Origin: Cloeon dipterum
Taxonomy: Eukaryota > Arthropoda > Insecta > Ephemeroptera > Baetidae
Assembly (NCBI RefSeq): GCF_949628265.1
Contig: NC_088787.1
Span: 36,506,844 to 36,570,843, forward strand
DNA length: 64,000 bases
Direction of reading: 5' to 3'
Below the pieces are notes generated by a model. The model saw only the letters and a list, made by a program, of their open reading frames with translations. It did not search any database and had not been told where the DNA came from. Within the stretch, counting starts at the first letter, position 1, and each line of letters opens with the position of its first letter. The position numbers and the translations under genes were made by a program. Below are positions 1 through 8,917 of this stretch, piece after piece.

Positions 1-966
1 TCAGGTAAAACCCTGACAGTTTATCAGCAGAAAGAATGCTCGAGACGAGGCGCTGATTGAAGCTCCAGCTAAAGACTTTGTCAAGAAAGTGAAAGGCCAG
101 CTTGAAAGCGGAGAAGTGCAAGCCAAACACTTATTTAACCTCGACCACACCGGGTTGAACTAGGAGTTTCACGCTGGCAGGAGCCTCGAGTTTAGAGTCA
201 AAAAAAGGTTGAGAAGATCGTACAAAGCGTGAACGCGACAACGGACTCTGTGACCTTGGTACCAGCCTGCAATGCAGCAGGTGACCTCCTCGTGCCAGCC
301 TATTTGATCCTGGCCGAGAAGAATGGACATTTTGGCCCTGCAGTGCAAGTCCTACGACCAGAAAACCTGGTCGTGACTTGCAACAACAGTTGCAAGATGC
401 ATGGTGGTCAAGTTCTGGACCTCTTTCAAAAGTGCGCGCTGCCCCACACTCTGCCAGGAATGCGATCGCTCATCATCATCGACAAATGGAGTGGGTGGAC
501 CAAACGCTGAGTAAAGCTCAAGGCTCTGTTCAGGGACAATGGAGTTGAGCTTGATGTTCTGTACATCCCAGAGGGCTCAACAGGAAGGTTCCAGCCATTG
601 GACGTTAACGTGAATGGGCCCTTGAAGAAGATCATGAGAAACATCGAAGATGAAATCATTTTGAATATAATTGAATTTCAAATTCAGACGAGGAACAATC
701 TGATATCGCTCATCTCATTCTCCTACCACCAGCTCGTTTCACCACGATTTCGAAGCATGGAGCAGTACGCTTGGTTCAAGCCAGGCTACGTAACATCGCG
801 ACTCAAAAAATACGAGTGTCCCCATAGATACATCTTTCCCCTGAAGCCTGGCGTGTTCGCAATGTGTGGAGGAAAAAAATTTCTGAAATGTTCCTGGTGT
901 AAGAAACTGCTCTGCCTCGAACATGCAATCAAAGATTTTCACCTGTCCAAAGAGTACAATGAGTGA
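1..966 (+). pseudogene. Broken pogo/Tigger-like DDE transposase, C-terminal half
   Basis: The translation has the layout of a pogo/Tigger-type DDE superfamily endonuclease: an NLDHTGLN block near 143-160 (first catalytic Asp region), an alanine-rich strand with LVPAYLILAEK near 290-330, IIIDKWSGW near 475-500 (second Asp), and an IPEGSTGRFQPLDV block near 568-606, followed by a C-terminal Cys-containing tail to 966. It would act in the nucleus as a cut-and-paste transposase. It is dead: TAG at 161-163, a frame change in the A-run around 195-205, and TGA at 508-510; the two frames either side of 508 are the same. The N-terminal DNA-binding domain lies outside the window or is lost. A better preserved N-terminal half of a similar transposase occurs at 51.1-51.8 kb, so the family has several copies here. 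Confidence 0.75.
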
Positions 967-1191
967 ACTATCAACGCGAAGACTTGCAAAAAGTGTAATT
1001 ACACAGTAACTTAATTTATTTTTATCTCCAATGAAATAATGTTTAATTTTTGCGGATTTTGTGTACTGTTTAAAAATTAATTTTTAATAATACATTGATC
1101 AAAACAAAAAAAATTGCAGAGCGTGTACATAATATGAATGAAATGCAAATCAGAAAATTATGAACGTTAGACAATAAATAACAAATAACCG

Positions 1192-1416
1192 GAGTTGGCC
1201 CCGTGGCTGCTCGTCTGCGAGCCCCAGTAAAAGAACAGTAAAAAACTCCCAAAAAAATATTTAAAATACTGCGTGAATAGTCAGAATTATATTTTTTGCG
1301 TTTGATTTTTATGAAAAGATTGATTGTTGTAAAATTTAGGGTCTTCGAAGGAGTTGGTCGAGCCTTCGGTAGAACCGGAATTGGCCAGGTGGCTGCTCGT
1401 CTGCGAGCCACTCTGC
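1192..1416. repeat. Short direct repeat with a small hairpin
   Basis: A segment of about 35 bases containing GTGGCTGCTCGTCTGCGAGC occurs at about 1192-1226 and again at about 1376-1411. Each copy can fold through GCTCG/CGAGC. The stretch from 970 to 1930 otherwise holds no gene I can support; it is AT-rich with scattered short reading frames. The repeat could be the head of a short interspersed element, but I cannot find convincing A and B boxes. Confidence 0.35.
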
Positions 1417-1935
1417 GGGAGGATGCTTTGTGCGGGGGGCGCAGGTGCGGGTGGGCCTGTCCTGTTGTGGCGTCATGTCGGGTTCGTCAGTCTGTTTGAC
1501 AACCTTCAGCGCTTTTGAAAAACGTAAAAAATTATTTACGGGCAAAGGTAAAAGTTCGGGGACAAAAAATAAATACTAATTACTCCAATGGAAGTGAAAC
1601 GTGATGTGATGATACATTATATATTTTCTTTTCACCGTCTTCCGAGCCTTCCAAAGGTCTGCGAAAACACTACGCTACAGACAATCAACTATGCATTGAA
1701 AATCATGATAAATATTAATGTGTACATACTTGCCACTCAGCTGGAAAACGCAATTAATTACTTTCAAACCAATAGTAAACACAAGAACATGTGATGCCTC
1801 CCCCACCAGACCACAGCGCATCGCTACGCACACTAATAGTCACAAGAGAGCGATTCATCCGCTTCCACGACGAAAAATGGTTCAATTTTTAACCCGTGCT
1901 TACTGCGAGACGCGACCTCGTCGAGAAGTTTCGAA

Positions 1936-1957
1936 TAGATTAGATTAGATTAGATTA
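1936..1957. repeat. Microsatellite (AGATT)n
   Basis: About four uninterrupted AGATT units, lying just upstream of the repeat family described at 2.0 kb. Confidence 0.85.
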
Positions 1958-2011
1958 TTTATTTGCATCTATACATCAGTATTTCGCTAATGTCACTTGT
2001 AGCCTCTTTTC

Positions 2012-2127
2012 AGTCACTTATAGCATCTGTTTACATATTTTTGTCACTTATAGCATCGTTTGTTTAGATGCTACAAGAAGCAAAACAGATGCTATAAGTG
2101 ACGAAAAAGATGCTATAAGTGACAAAC
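2012..2127. repeat. Inverted GTCACTTATAGCATC motifs
   Basis: The 15-mer GTCACTTATAGCATC occurs at about 2013 and 2043. Its exact reverse complement GATGCTATAAGTGAC occurs at about 2088 and 2110, so the segment can fold into nested hairpins. The same motif, in the same nested arrangement, sits at 17.24-17.37 kb in front of a related gene and once at 21.36-21.38 kb. It marks the 5' edge of each family member, so it may be a terminal or subterminal transposon repeat. Confidence 0.7.
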
Positions 2128-2345
2128 TCTTGTAGCATCGGTCAAAATATAAACACGAGTCGTGTTTTTCGCGCAATTTCGAACTTTGTTAGGTTGGCAC
2201 GTCAGCGTTGAGGGCGGAGCCAGTGTTTGGTTACGCCGACCGTTCACCGGCCGCCAAAACCGGTAAAATCGTGATTTTCAGTCCGCTTTGTGAAGTGAGC
2301 AGCGGCCATATTGGATTTTTCGCATGTGCTCTCCGCGTGGCTTGT
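2100..2345 (+). promoter_or_regulatory. Conserved 5' region of a repeated gene family
   Basis: This segment is nearly identical, in reverse complement, to about 21,136-21,360. It runs from the TAGCATC motif through a GC-rich stretch (CGGCCGCCAAAACCGG) to the ATG-proximal leader. It is more weakly matched at 17.37-17.55 kb. Being conserved directly ahead of the first exon, it probably holds the promoter and 5' untranslated region of the element-borne gene. Confidence 0.55.
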
Positions 2346-2413
2346 TAGCACAAACAACATATTTCGCATTTCAAACGAAAATTCCGAGAAAAAGTGCCAT
2401 AATCGAGGACGAA

Positions 2414-3093
2414 ATGGTTGAAATTCCTTCCACGTTCAACTGGGACCTTGTGGTGGGTGGACTCCCTCCAGGTCGAGAGAAAAATGAGCGGAACCGGAGG
2501 AGGTGTGCCAATGAGCATCTTGAAGGCTTTGATAAGGTAAGTGTGCTTTTATCAGTGCTAGTGTGTGTCAGCAGGTTAGGTTAATTATTTTTTTTTAATT
2601 TCAGGATCAAAAAGGTTGCTTCTCAGCCAGGCATGTTGGTGTAATTCCGGTGGCTTCCTTCAAATTGTAAGTTTATGGATGATGCAATCGCATGTATGGG
2701 GGACTCACACTTTCCGCTCACTCACACTTCTCGTTTTTTGATGGGAAGAATCAATGTAATGCCCTATCCTAGCGAGAAGTGTGAGTGTTGGGCGAAAAGG
2801 GTGAGTCCCCCATACTATTATGTTCAGATCGGAGTGTTTGTTTATTCATATGGGATTGTTACTAATTTGCGATTCTTTCAGTGCATTGCCTGAGCATCAA
2901 GAAGGCTATCTTGAGACTAACAGCCGCTGCCGAGAAAGGCAGTGGCAATACCACATTCTGGACCGGACTGAGAGAACAACACATGAAGGGCGGCTCTTGT
3001 TCGTGAGTCGTCGAAGTGTGGCCTCGCATGATATTCCGCCCATCCCCGATAGCTTCATGCAAGCGGAATCTGACATCAGCGCAACTTACGAGT
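2414..3093 (+). CDS. Unrecognised spliced gene, repeat family copy 1 (exons 1-3)
   Basis: I do not recognise the protein. Exon 1 (2414-2536) gives 41 residues with a basic ERNRRRCANEH core and ends in a clean GTAAGT donor. A second coding block starts after TTTCAG at about 2601 (DQKGCFSARHVGVIPV). A third starts after TTTCAG at 2882 (LPEHQEGYLE...RQWQYHILD) and runs to a GTAAGT at 3094, with an alternative GTGAGT donor near 3004. The conserved Cys and His could form a small zinc-binding fold, but the spacing fits no family I know. The same exons recur at 17.7-18.5 kb (diverged) and, on the other strand, at 18.6-19.2 kb (close), so this is a multicopy, probably transposon-borne gene. Copy 1 is damaged: a MITE sits in the second block and a LINE follows exon 3. 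Confidence 0.5.
2697..2812. mobile_element. 116-bp MITE with TA target duplication (Tc1/mariner-like)
   Basis: The ends are inverted repeats beginning TGGGGGACTCAC, extending about 38 bases with minor mismatches. TA dinucleotides flank both sides (2695-2696 and 2813-2814). The related copy at 18.87-18.91 kb (minus strand) lacks the insert and reads straight through the flanking sequence, giving an empty site. TA target choice and size suit a non-autonomous Tc1/mariner element. No coding potential. Confidence 0.85.
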
Positions 3094-3216
3094 AAGTATT
3101 TTAAAATATATTATTATCATCTTTATTGTCTTTTGGCGAGGTCATACATCAGATATTAATACAATTCTAAGTATATGCCCCCCAATTGCAATGCACAAAC
3201 AAATTACACACAAAAA

Positions 3217-4758
3217 TTATAAATTTTTAACAAATGCCAAGAATTCATCACAATCATAAAATTTCTTTAAGTACAGAAATTCTTTTAAGGCTGACACAAA
3301 TTTATCGTATTGTGGCTCAAGTCGCAGTGAAAGTGGCAAAGCATTGTACAAATTTGCAGCACTGGAAAATGGATTTTGCTGCGAAATCATCAATTTCTGA
3401 GGCGCAATATACAATTCAGGCGCGCGGCGCGTTCCATGCCCATGCACGTCCCTGGTCTTTTTAAAATAGGCGGGGTATTTCTTAACAAATTTACATGCTT
3501 CAAACAAATAAACTGAGAACACTGGAAGCAGGTTGTACCGCTCAAAAAGTGGTCTCGCAGAACACAGCGGCGTCAACCCCTTCCAGTACCTCTCGCCCGC
3601 CAGGGCACGAATTAGCCGCTTCTGGGCCATGAACACAGTCCGCAGCGCCCCATCGCTTGCACCCCAGATTACAATACCGTATGACATAATGGAATTAGCA
3701 TGAGCATAATACAGACTTAATAAAATTTTTTCATTAACATTCCCCTTTAGACTATTCAACATCGTCACCGTAGTGTGCAGGCGGCCACTAACGTACTGCG
3801 CGTGGTCATCCCACTTGCAGTCTTGTCGCACGTGAAGCCCTAAAAATTTGGCTTGTTCTGCACACGGAATTATTTTGCCGGCGAGGTCTATTTGAGGGGA
3901 TTCATTATGTTTTTGTCCCCGGAACTGCACGAGAACCGACTTTGACGCGTTGAGTGGTAAATAATTTGCTTCACAGAAATCTTGAAGCATATCAGCAGAC
4001 AACCGGGCGTTTTGGTACAACTGTTCGTTAGTAGGGGCGGAAAGCAAAGAGGAAGTGTCGTCGGCATAATTCACGGTGAAGCCTATCAGAACATACAGCA
4101 GCATGTCGCAGACTCCGGCAACGAATAGTGACGGAGACAATACGCCACCCTGCGGAGTTCCACGTACCACCGAAACCTCCGACGAAAACACTGTCCTCTC
4201 CCACTTGCCGACCCTTTGGGTCATTTTGACCACTTGCGTGCGCCCGGTGAGCGACGATCTCAACCAATCAAGCGCAACGCCGCGAACGCCATTCTGCTCA
4301 AATTTACGCAGCAAAATCGGCACACACACAGTCCCGAAGGCATTACTCAAATCATAAAATATGGCCAAAATCTTTTGCCGATGTTCCATTTTCTCATGCA
4401 ATTTTACAAAAAATTCAAACAACGCAGTTACCGTGCACTTGCCACGGACAAAACCATGCTGGCTCTTTGGAATTATACCGTGCTCCTCATAGAAATTTAC
4501 AAGCCTGATTAGAAAGCAATTTTCCAACACTTTTGAAAAAGTTGGCAAATTCGAAATCGGGCGGTAGTTTTTAACATTACACCTATCGCCTTTTTTAAAT
4601 AACGGCACAACAACAGCCTTTTTCATCAAATTTGGATAAACACCAGTGGAAAAGGAGCAATTGGCTATATCTGCGAGTGGCGCCGCAATATGTTGCGCCA
4701 CACGCTTAACAAGAAACATAGGAATATCGTCCCAGCCAGCGGATCTTTTCAGAGGCAA
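3217..4758 (-). CDS. LINE reverse transcriptase, 5'-truncated copy
   Basis: An uninterrupted frame of 513 codons holds a non-LTR reverse transcriptase of the Jockey/CR1 type. Visible motifs in order: KNYRPISNLP (motif 1), QHGFVRGKCT, IFYDLSNAFGTV (motif A), GTPQGGVLSPSLF (motif B), NYADDTSS (catalytic motif C) and the C-terminal QKRLIRALAG region typical of this clade. The endonuclease and any first ORF are missing, so the element is 5'-truncated near 4757, as is common after target-primed reverse transcription. The frame begins at the truncation point rather than at a native start. The 3' end lies near 3105 in an ATAATA-rich tail. It is inserted inside copy 1 of the unrecognised gene family. 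The open frame suggests a fairly recent insertion. Confidence 0.9.
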   Translation of the reverse strand: MPLKRSAGWDDIPMFLVKRVAQHIAAPLADIANCSFSTGVYPNLMKKAVVVPLFKKGDRCNVKNYRPISNLPTFSKVLENCFLIRLVNFYEEHGIIPKSQHGFVRGKCTVTALFEFFVKLHEKMEHRQKILAIFYDLSNAFGTVCVPILLRKFEQNGVRGVALDWLRSSLTGRTQVVKMTQRVGKWERTVFSSEVSVVRGTPQGGVLSPSLFVAGVCDMLLYVLIGFTVNYADDTSSLLSAPTNEQLYQNARLSADMLQDFCEANYLPLNASKSVLVQFRGQKHNESPQIDLAGKIIPCAEQAKFLGLHVRQDCKWDDHAQYVSGRLHTTVTMLNSLKGNVNEKILLSLYYAHANSIMSYGIVIWGASDGALRTVFMAQKRLIRALAGERYWKGLTPLCSARPLFERYNLLPVFSVYLFEACKFVKKYPAYFKKTRDVHGHGTRRAPELYIAPQKLMISQQNPFSSAANLYNALPLSLRLEPQYDKFVSALKEFLYLKKFYDCDEFLAFVKNL

Positions 4759-4759
4759 A

Positions 4760-4892
4760 CGGCGCAGATGATGCAGAATCTAGTAAGTGTATGAAGCTCA
4801 TAACATTGTCCCACAGCATGGAACGCCACATGACCCTGCTCGGCATGGAAAACTGGCTGCTGGATATGGACCGTAAGATGACAATGCCAAGG
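4760..4892 (+). CDS. Exon-like block of the interrupted gene family
   Basis: Directly beyond the truncated LINE, the plus strand has an open block of about 44 residues containing MERHMTLLGMENWLLDMDRK, ending in AGG followed by a GTGAGT donor. Position and strand fit the continuation of the gene starting at 2414. I see no family match, and no partner exon is preserved in the other two copies. Confidence 0.35.
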
Positions 4893-5069
4893 TGAGTAAA
4901 AACGATGTTGGATTCTTAGCTCGGAATGTATGGATGTCTATGTTTACCCTGGCCCTGCTAACACATAGCTGTGTCTGCAATGAAGCGCCAAATTTTGCCC
5001 CAATTAATTCATTTGAATTGACTCTCGCAGTTCGCTAACGGAAGTGAGGCGGGAATGATTAGCTTCAAA

Positions 5070-5722
5070 TCCAATTACCTTTCTTATCCGGATTGAGAGC
5101 CCCCAGTTGCCCCAAAATATTTTTAATGATTATTTTCCAAGACAATTGTGCTATTTTATTGATAACTTGTGCACACTTTTAAATCTTTTTATTTTTTCAA
5201 GGCGTTGCATGCCATTTTGCCGCCGACCGTGCCCTCTCATGCAAGCCACCTGTGCTGAGGAACATTGGCCGGAGTTAGGACGCAGTCTGTCCGGAGGTGG
5301 TGCTCTCTGCAGTGTTGATGCACTCTGCTGTGTGTGCTAAAGCGCACCAGTACACTCAACTAGTGTGTGGCACAGCATTGGCACCCTCCGGCTGGCTGCC
5401 CCTGCTCCCAGACCTTGGCACAGAGGCGAGGCATCAATTGACAGGTTCAAATTACCTTCCTAATCCGGATTGATAGCCCCCAGTTACCCCAAACTATTTT
5501 TAATGATTATTTTCACAGCCAATTGTGCTATTTTATTGATAACCTGTGCACACTTTTAAATCTTATTATTTTTTCAAGGCGTTGCAAGCCATTTTGCCGC
5601 CGACCGTGCCCTCTCATGCAAGCCACCTGTGCTGAGGAACATTGGCCGGAGTTAGGACGCAGTCTGTCCGGAGGTGGTGCTCTCTGCAGTGTTGATGCAC
5701 TCTGCTGTGTGTGCCACTCCGG
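5070..5722. repeat. Tandem duplication of about 275 bp
   Basis: About 5070-5339 and 5446-5722 are near-identical, both starting near a TCCGGATTGAnAGCCCCCAGTT block and ending in GCACTCTGCTGTGTGTG. About 105 bases of unique sequence separate them. The second copy abuts the Crypton-like fragment at 5722, so the duplication predates or accompanied that junction. No gene is evident in the unit. Confidence 0.85.
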
Positions 5723-6250
5723 TTTGATGAGCGACAACACTTTCGAGGACCCTGTCCCAGTTGATGTGATGACGTCATAACGCTCAGCCAGTTCTTGCTG
5801 TGCCTTTGAGAGGGCTTCACTGTTCTGTCCGGAGTAATTATTCCTCTGCGCGTAGTCCTCGAGGGTACTAAAACTTCCCTCGGTTGCCCTCCGAGCGTTG
5901 AAGGAGCAGAATGCCAAATTTAAGTGTGAGGCCAAAGTTCTGTTGTGCAATTCAATCTCGGAAGGATCTTTCGCCGCGAGCAGTTTTATGTGGTGAAAAT
6001 CACACATCCCCTCTAGGTGATTGTTATACAGCATCAGGTCGTCCGGAGACACATGAGTCTTGTGCAGCTTCTCATTGCTCTTTTTCTGCTTTGCAGCCCT
6101 CGTTGTGGTGTACATACGGAACCTCTTCGTTCCCAAGAACTCGATCAGTAGGCGACACTCTTCAACCCACACCGTCCGATCTTTATCTTCCTCAAACCGC
6201 TCCTGCTGCAACTCACTTGCAACCTGGCGGACAAGCGAGCTGAGTGTCAT
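5722..6250 (-). pseudogene. Crypton-like tyrosine recombinase, N-terminal core fragment
   Basis: The reading frame starts at ATG 6250 (MTLSSLVRQVASELQQ) and is homologous along its length to the plus-strand copy at 14.36 kb. It includes AAKQKKSNEKLHKTHVS and the FNARRATEGS block. In that block the ARR is the likely first catalytic Arg of an animal Crypton-type tyrosine recombinase. Homology stops at about 5722, where the tandem repeat begins, so the second Arg, His and Tyr are absent and the copy cannot recombine DNA. Upstream it abuts a gypsy reverse transcriptase fragment at about 6260. One element has been cut into the other. Confidence 0.65.
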
Positions 6251-6272
6251 GACATCGTTTGGCCTGTGGAAG

Positions 6273-7052
6273 TCAGTCTTGTTTTCGGCTTCCGTAGAAC
6301 CGATCCAGGACTTCCTGAACTTGTGGATACGGGAAAATGTGAGTCCTGGTTACCTTGTTCAACGCACGGAAGTCTACACACGGACGCCACTTTGGAGTGC
6401 CATCTGTGGATTTTTTCCTTACGAGTAACAATGGCGCGGACCATTCACTGCTTGAGGGTATGATAACGCCCATTTCGAGCATTTCTCCCACCGTTTTTTC
6501 AATAACTTGTCTTTGGCTGTAAGGAACTCGATATGGTTTTTTCTGGATTGGTGAGGTATCTCCTGTATCGATGTTTACCTCGGTTCCTTCATAACGGCCC
6601 AGAGTCCTTTTCCCACATGAGAAGGCCCGTTGATTTTGTACGAGTACTGCCTTGATTTCCTTTGCTCGAATCAGGTCGTCGATCGCTGTGAAATCGAATA
6701 GACTAAGGAATTCTTGTTCGTCTAGATCTTCTCCCGGTATATCAGGCCACTCGGCACTTTCTCGGCATTGTGCGGGCTTTAAGTTAGCTAAACATCCCTT
6801 ACACAACATATATTCCTCGTCATCAGCCGGTCTCTGCTCACACTCGAAGCAGGATATTTCTGGGAGTTGGGTTTCGGGTACGTCTCGTATTTTTGCAACC
6901 GGAGTTTCAGGCGTTACCAGCCCTACTCTGATCCGTTTCAGGTGGCGGCCTCTAATCCGGTGCTCTTGGGTGGAGGTGTTAACGCACCATACGTTTACGA
7001 TGCCTCCAGCATCGACAACGGCGTAACTGGCTGGTTCCCCCAATGTCAACAC
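6273..7052 (-). pseudogene. Ty3/gypsy pol fragment (linker and N-terminal RT), element 1
   Basis: This frame matches the complete gypsy polyprotein at 34.9-38.5 kb. It has a CFECEQRPADDEEYMLCKGC zinc-type motif, an IDTGDTSPIQKKPYRVP block, and the start of the reverse transcriptase (PLLLVRKKSTDGTPKWRPC). It breaks off after VQEVLDRFYGS at about 6290, before the catalytic FVDD motif. The rest of pol, integrase and the 3' LTR are missing at the junction with the Crypton-like fragment. It continues upstream into the protease region, which overlaps in another frame. Confidence 0.85.
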
Positions 7053-7596
7053 CTTTGAGTATTACTTCGCTTCCGGCAGGAGCAGTCACTCGAACGGGGT
7101 ATATTGCACTCTCCCGTCCTTCTAACTTGGGAAGAGGACCTGGAGTGCTAGTCTCCAAGACGCGTGGTTCTATAACCTCTGAGTTATGATCGGTGATAGG
7201 TTCTACGTGGTGAAAGAGAAGGTTCCAGTCGGGTTTCATATCTTCTCTAGGAATTGGCTTTTGTTTGTTGTAGTAGTCTAGGTTTGCTTTTCCCCATGGA
7301 AATTCCAGACAATTTTCCGTAGTGAGTAAGTTGATGCGCTGTTTCACTAAGAAATCTTGTCCAAGTAGGGCTGAATAGCCTGTGGCGGCCGCGACAATTA
7401 TTACTGGCTGGCAGATAGTAACTCTGTTGCTTACTTCAATCTCTATTTCTGATTGTCCGGCTAGTGGGACCTGATTTCCTCCGGCTCCGTATACCGCTGG
7501 TTCATTGCGAGTCTTAGTAGTTGTTCTGTCTTGAGTACGGCGTGCCGGCAATGCTGGCACGCCCGTTATTCGTTTTTTGGTTTGAAGTCTGGGCAT
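6979..7596 (-). pseudogene. Gypsy element 1 protease region, active site lost
   Basis: The C-terminal half of a retropepsin is clear (QVPLAGQSEIEIEV, then GYSALLGQDFLVKQR), followed by the LEFPWGKANLDYYNKQ linker that leads into pol. Aligning with element 2, where TIDSGANISLV carries the catalytic Asp, shows that the segment with the active-site Asp is deleted between PALPARRTQD and AGGNQVPLAG. The protease cannot work. In this copy protease and linker share one frame, whereas in element 2 a frame change lies at that point. Confidence 0.8.
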
Positions 7597-8912
7597 GAGA
7601 CTGGACTATGTCCGTCCTTCTTGCAGATGACGCAGTGCAGGTTCTGGCAGTCTTGCAGCCGATGTCCATTTTCCCCGCAGAAAAAAACAGACAAACGGCC
7701 GCTCGCTGTCAGAGCGTCTTGGTGATCTCGCTCGTGCTCGATAGCCCGTGTTTGTAAGTGAGCTAGTGTTTCCATCCCTTGGCGCGGTTTCGATAGTGTG
7801 AACTGACTGGGAAACCGGAGAGGGTGTCGTAGCGAAGCGCACTTGTCTACTTCCTGTGGGTTGTACTGTTGAGGAGTAAATGGCAGCGTGAGCCGCTTGT
7901 AACTCCTCCCTGGCTCTGGACGCGTCGAGCCTTTTCTCCACCTTTAATGCATTGCGCATGGCTTCAGTCAGAGTCGTGGGATTCATCAGGTCCTCCCTAT
8001 CAACCATTTCTGGTCTGAGCCCGTTCAGAAATTGGGAGAACGCCCTCAATTCCCTCCAATTCAATGGTCATCCAGTACATGGGGAGGTACCTCTGGTTTT
8101 GATGGGGTAATGGCTCGTAGTTTCCTCAACTTAGTCAAGAGATTGTCGTAATTCCTGGTGACGGTTTCATGAACTCCTTGCCGGTATTCGCTAAATTCCC
8201 TCTCTAGCTCAGTTCTATCATCTATGGTCTCAAACTCCCGCTTGAAGGCTTGTTTCAGGGTGGGGAATGAGGCTAGCGTGTGCACATCCAATCTTTGAAC
8301 GAGATCCCTAGCTCGGTTTTTCGTTCTTGTGGCCAGCATAGTCCTCAGTTGTGCAGGCGTTCGCTGTTGTTGGATGAGGAACAGTGTTTCCAAGGCCGAG
8401 AGGAAATCCTCCAGCATAGCGTCCTCTTCTCGCCCGGAAAAGAGAGGTAAGTTTGTCATGTCGAAGTACATGCCCGTGGTTCGCGGCGCTCCCCAGCTAA
8501 TTTGTGGCATTGCCTGGGCGGCGGCCATCACCCTTGGCTTTACTCCCAACGGGTGATGTAACATGGTGGGTCCTTCTCGATCGGGCGCCGGCGAAGGTGC
8601 ATGGCGCGAAGCCGTAGAAGAGGAAGGTGCGAACGGGGTGCAAGCTGATGGTGCCACCTGGTGCTCGTCATTTCCTCCTCTAGCGAGGTGATTCGTGGTC
8701 TCGGATCGAGGCACCCTTGTCGGTGGGGTATAATGGGAAACGTCGTCAAGGTCAACGTCGTCAAGGTCAACGTCGTCCCTGCGTGCGCTGTGATTGTCTT
8801 GACTAGAAGGACCGGCGCTAGGTTGACTCGAGTTCGTGTAGCCGTTAGGGTTTCCCAACGGACGAGGCTCAGGGTCAGAAGTCCTTCCTAGTGGTGAATG
8901 TTCCAGTGACAT
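7566..8912 (-). pseudogene. Gypsy element 1 gag
   Basis: The likely start is ATG at 8912 (MSLEHSPLGRTSDPEPRPLG), right at the point where an hAT element has inserted. The frame runs through a Pro/Ser-rich N-terminus and a capsid-like region (MYFDMTNLPLFSGREED; FLSALETLFL; LVQRLDVHTLASFPTLKQAF). After a frame change near 8060 it reaches FSQFLNGLRPEMVDREDL. After a second change near 7700 it reaches two CCHC zinc knuckles (CGENGHRLQDC and CVICKKDGHSPVSC) ending at 7566. Gag would form the particle and bind RNA. Two frame changes make this copy non-functional. Confidence 0.85.
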
Positions 8913-8917
8913 CGTGC

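Noticed and set aside
1192..1416. tRNA gene or tRNA-derived SINE
   Set aside because: The hairpin resembles part of a tRNA arm, but no complete cloverleaf or B box can be drawn.
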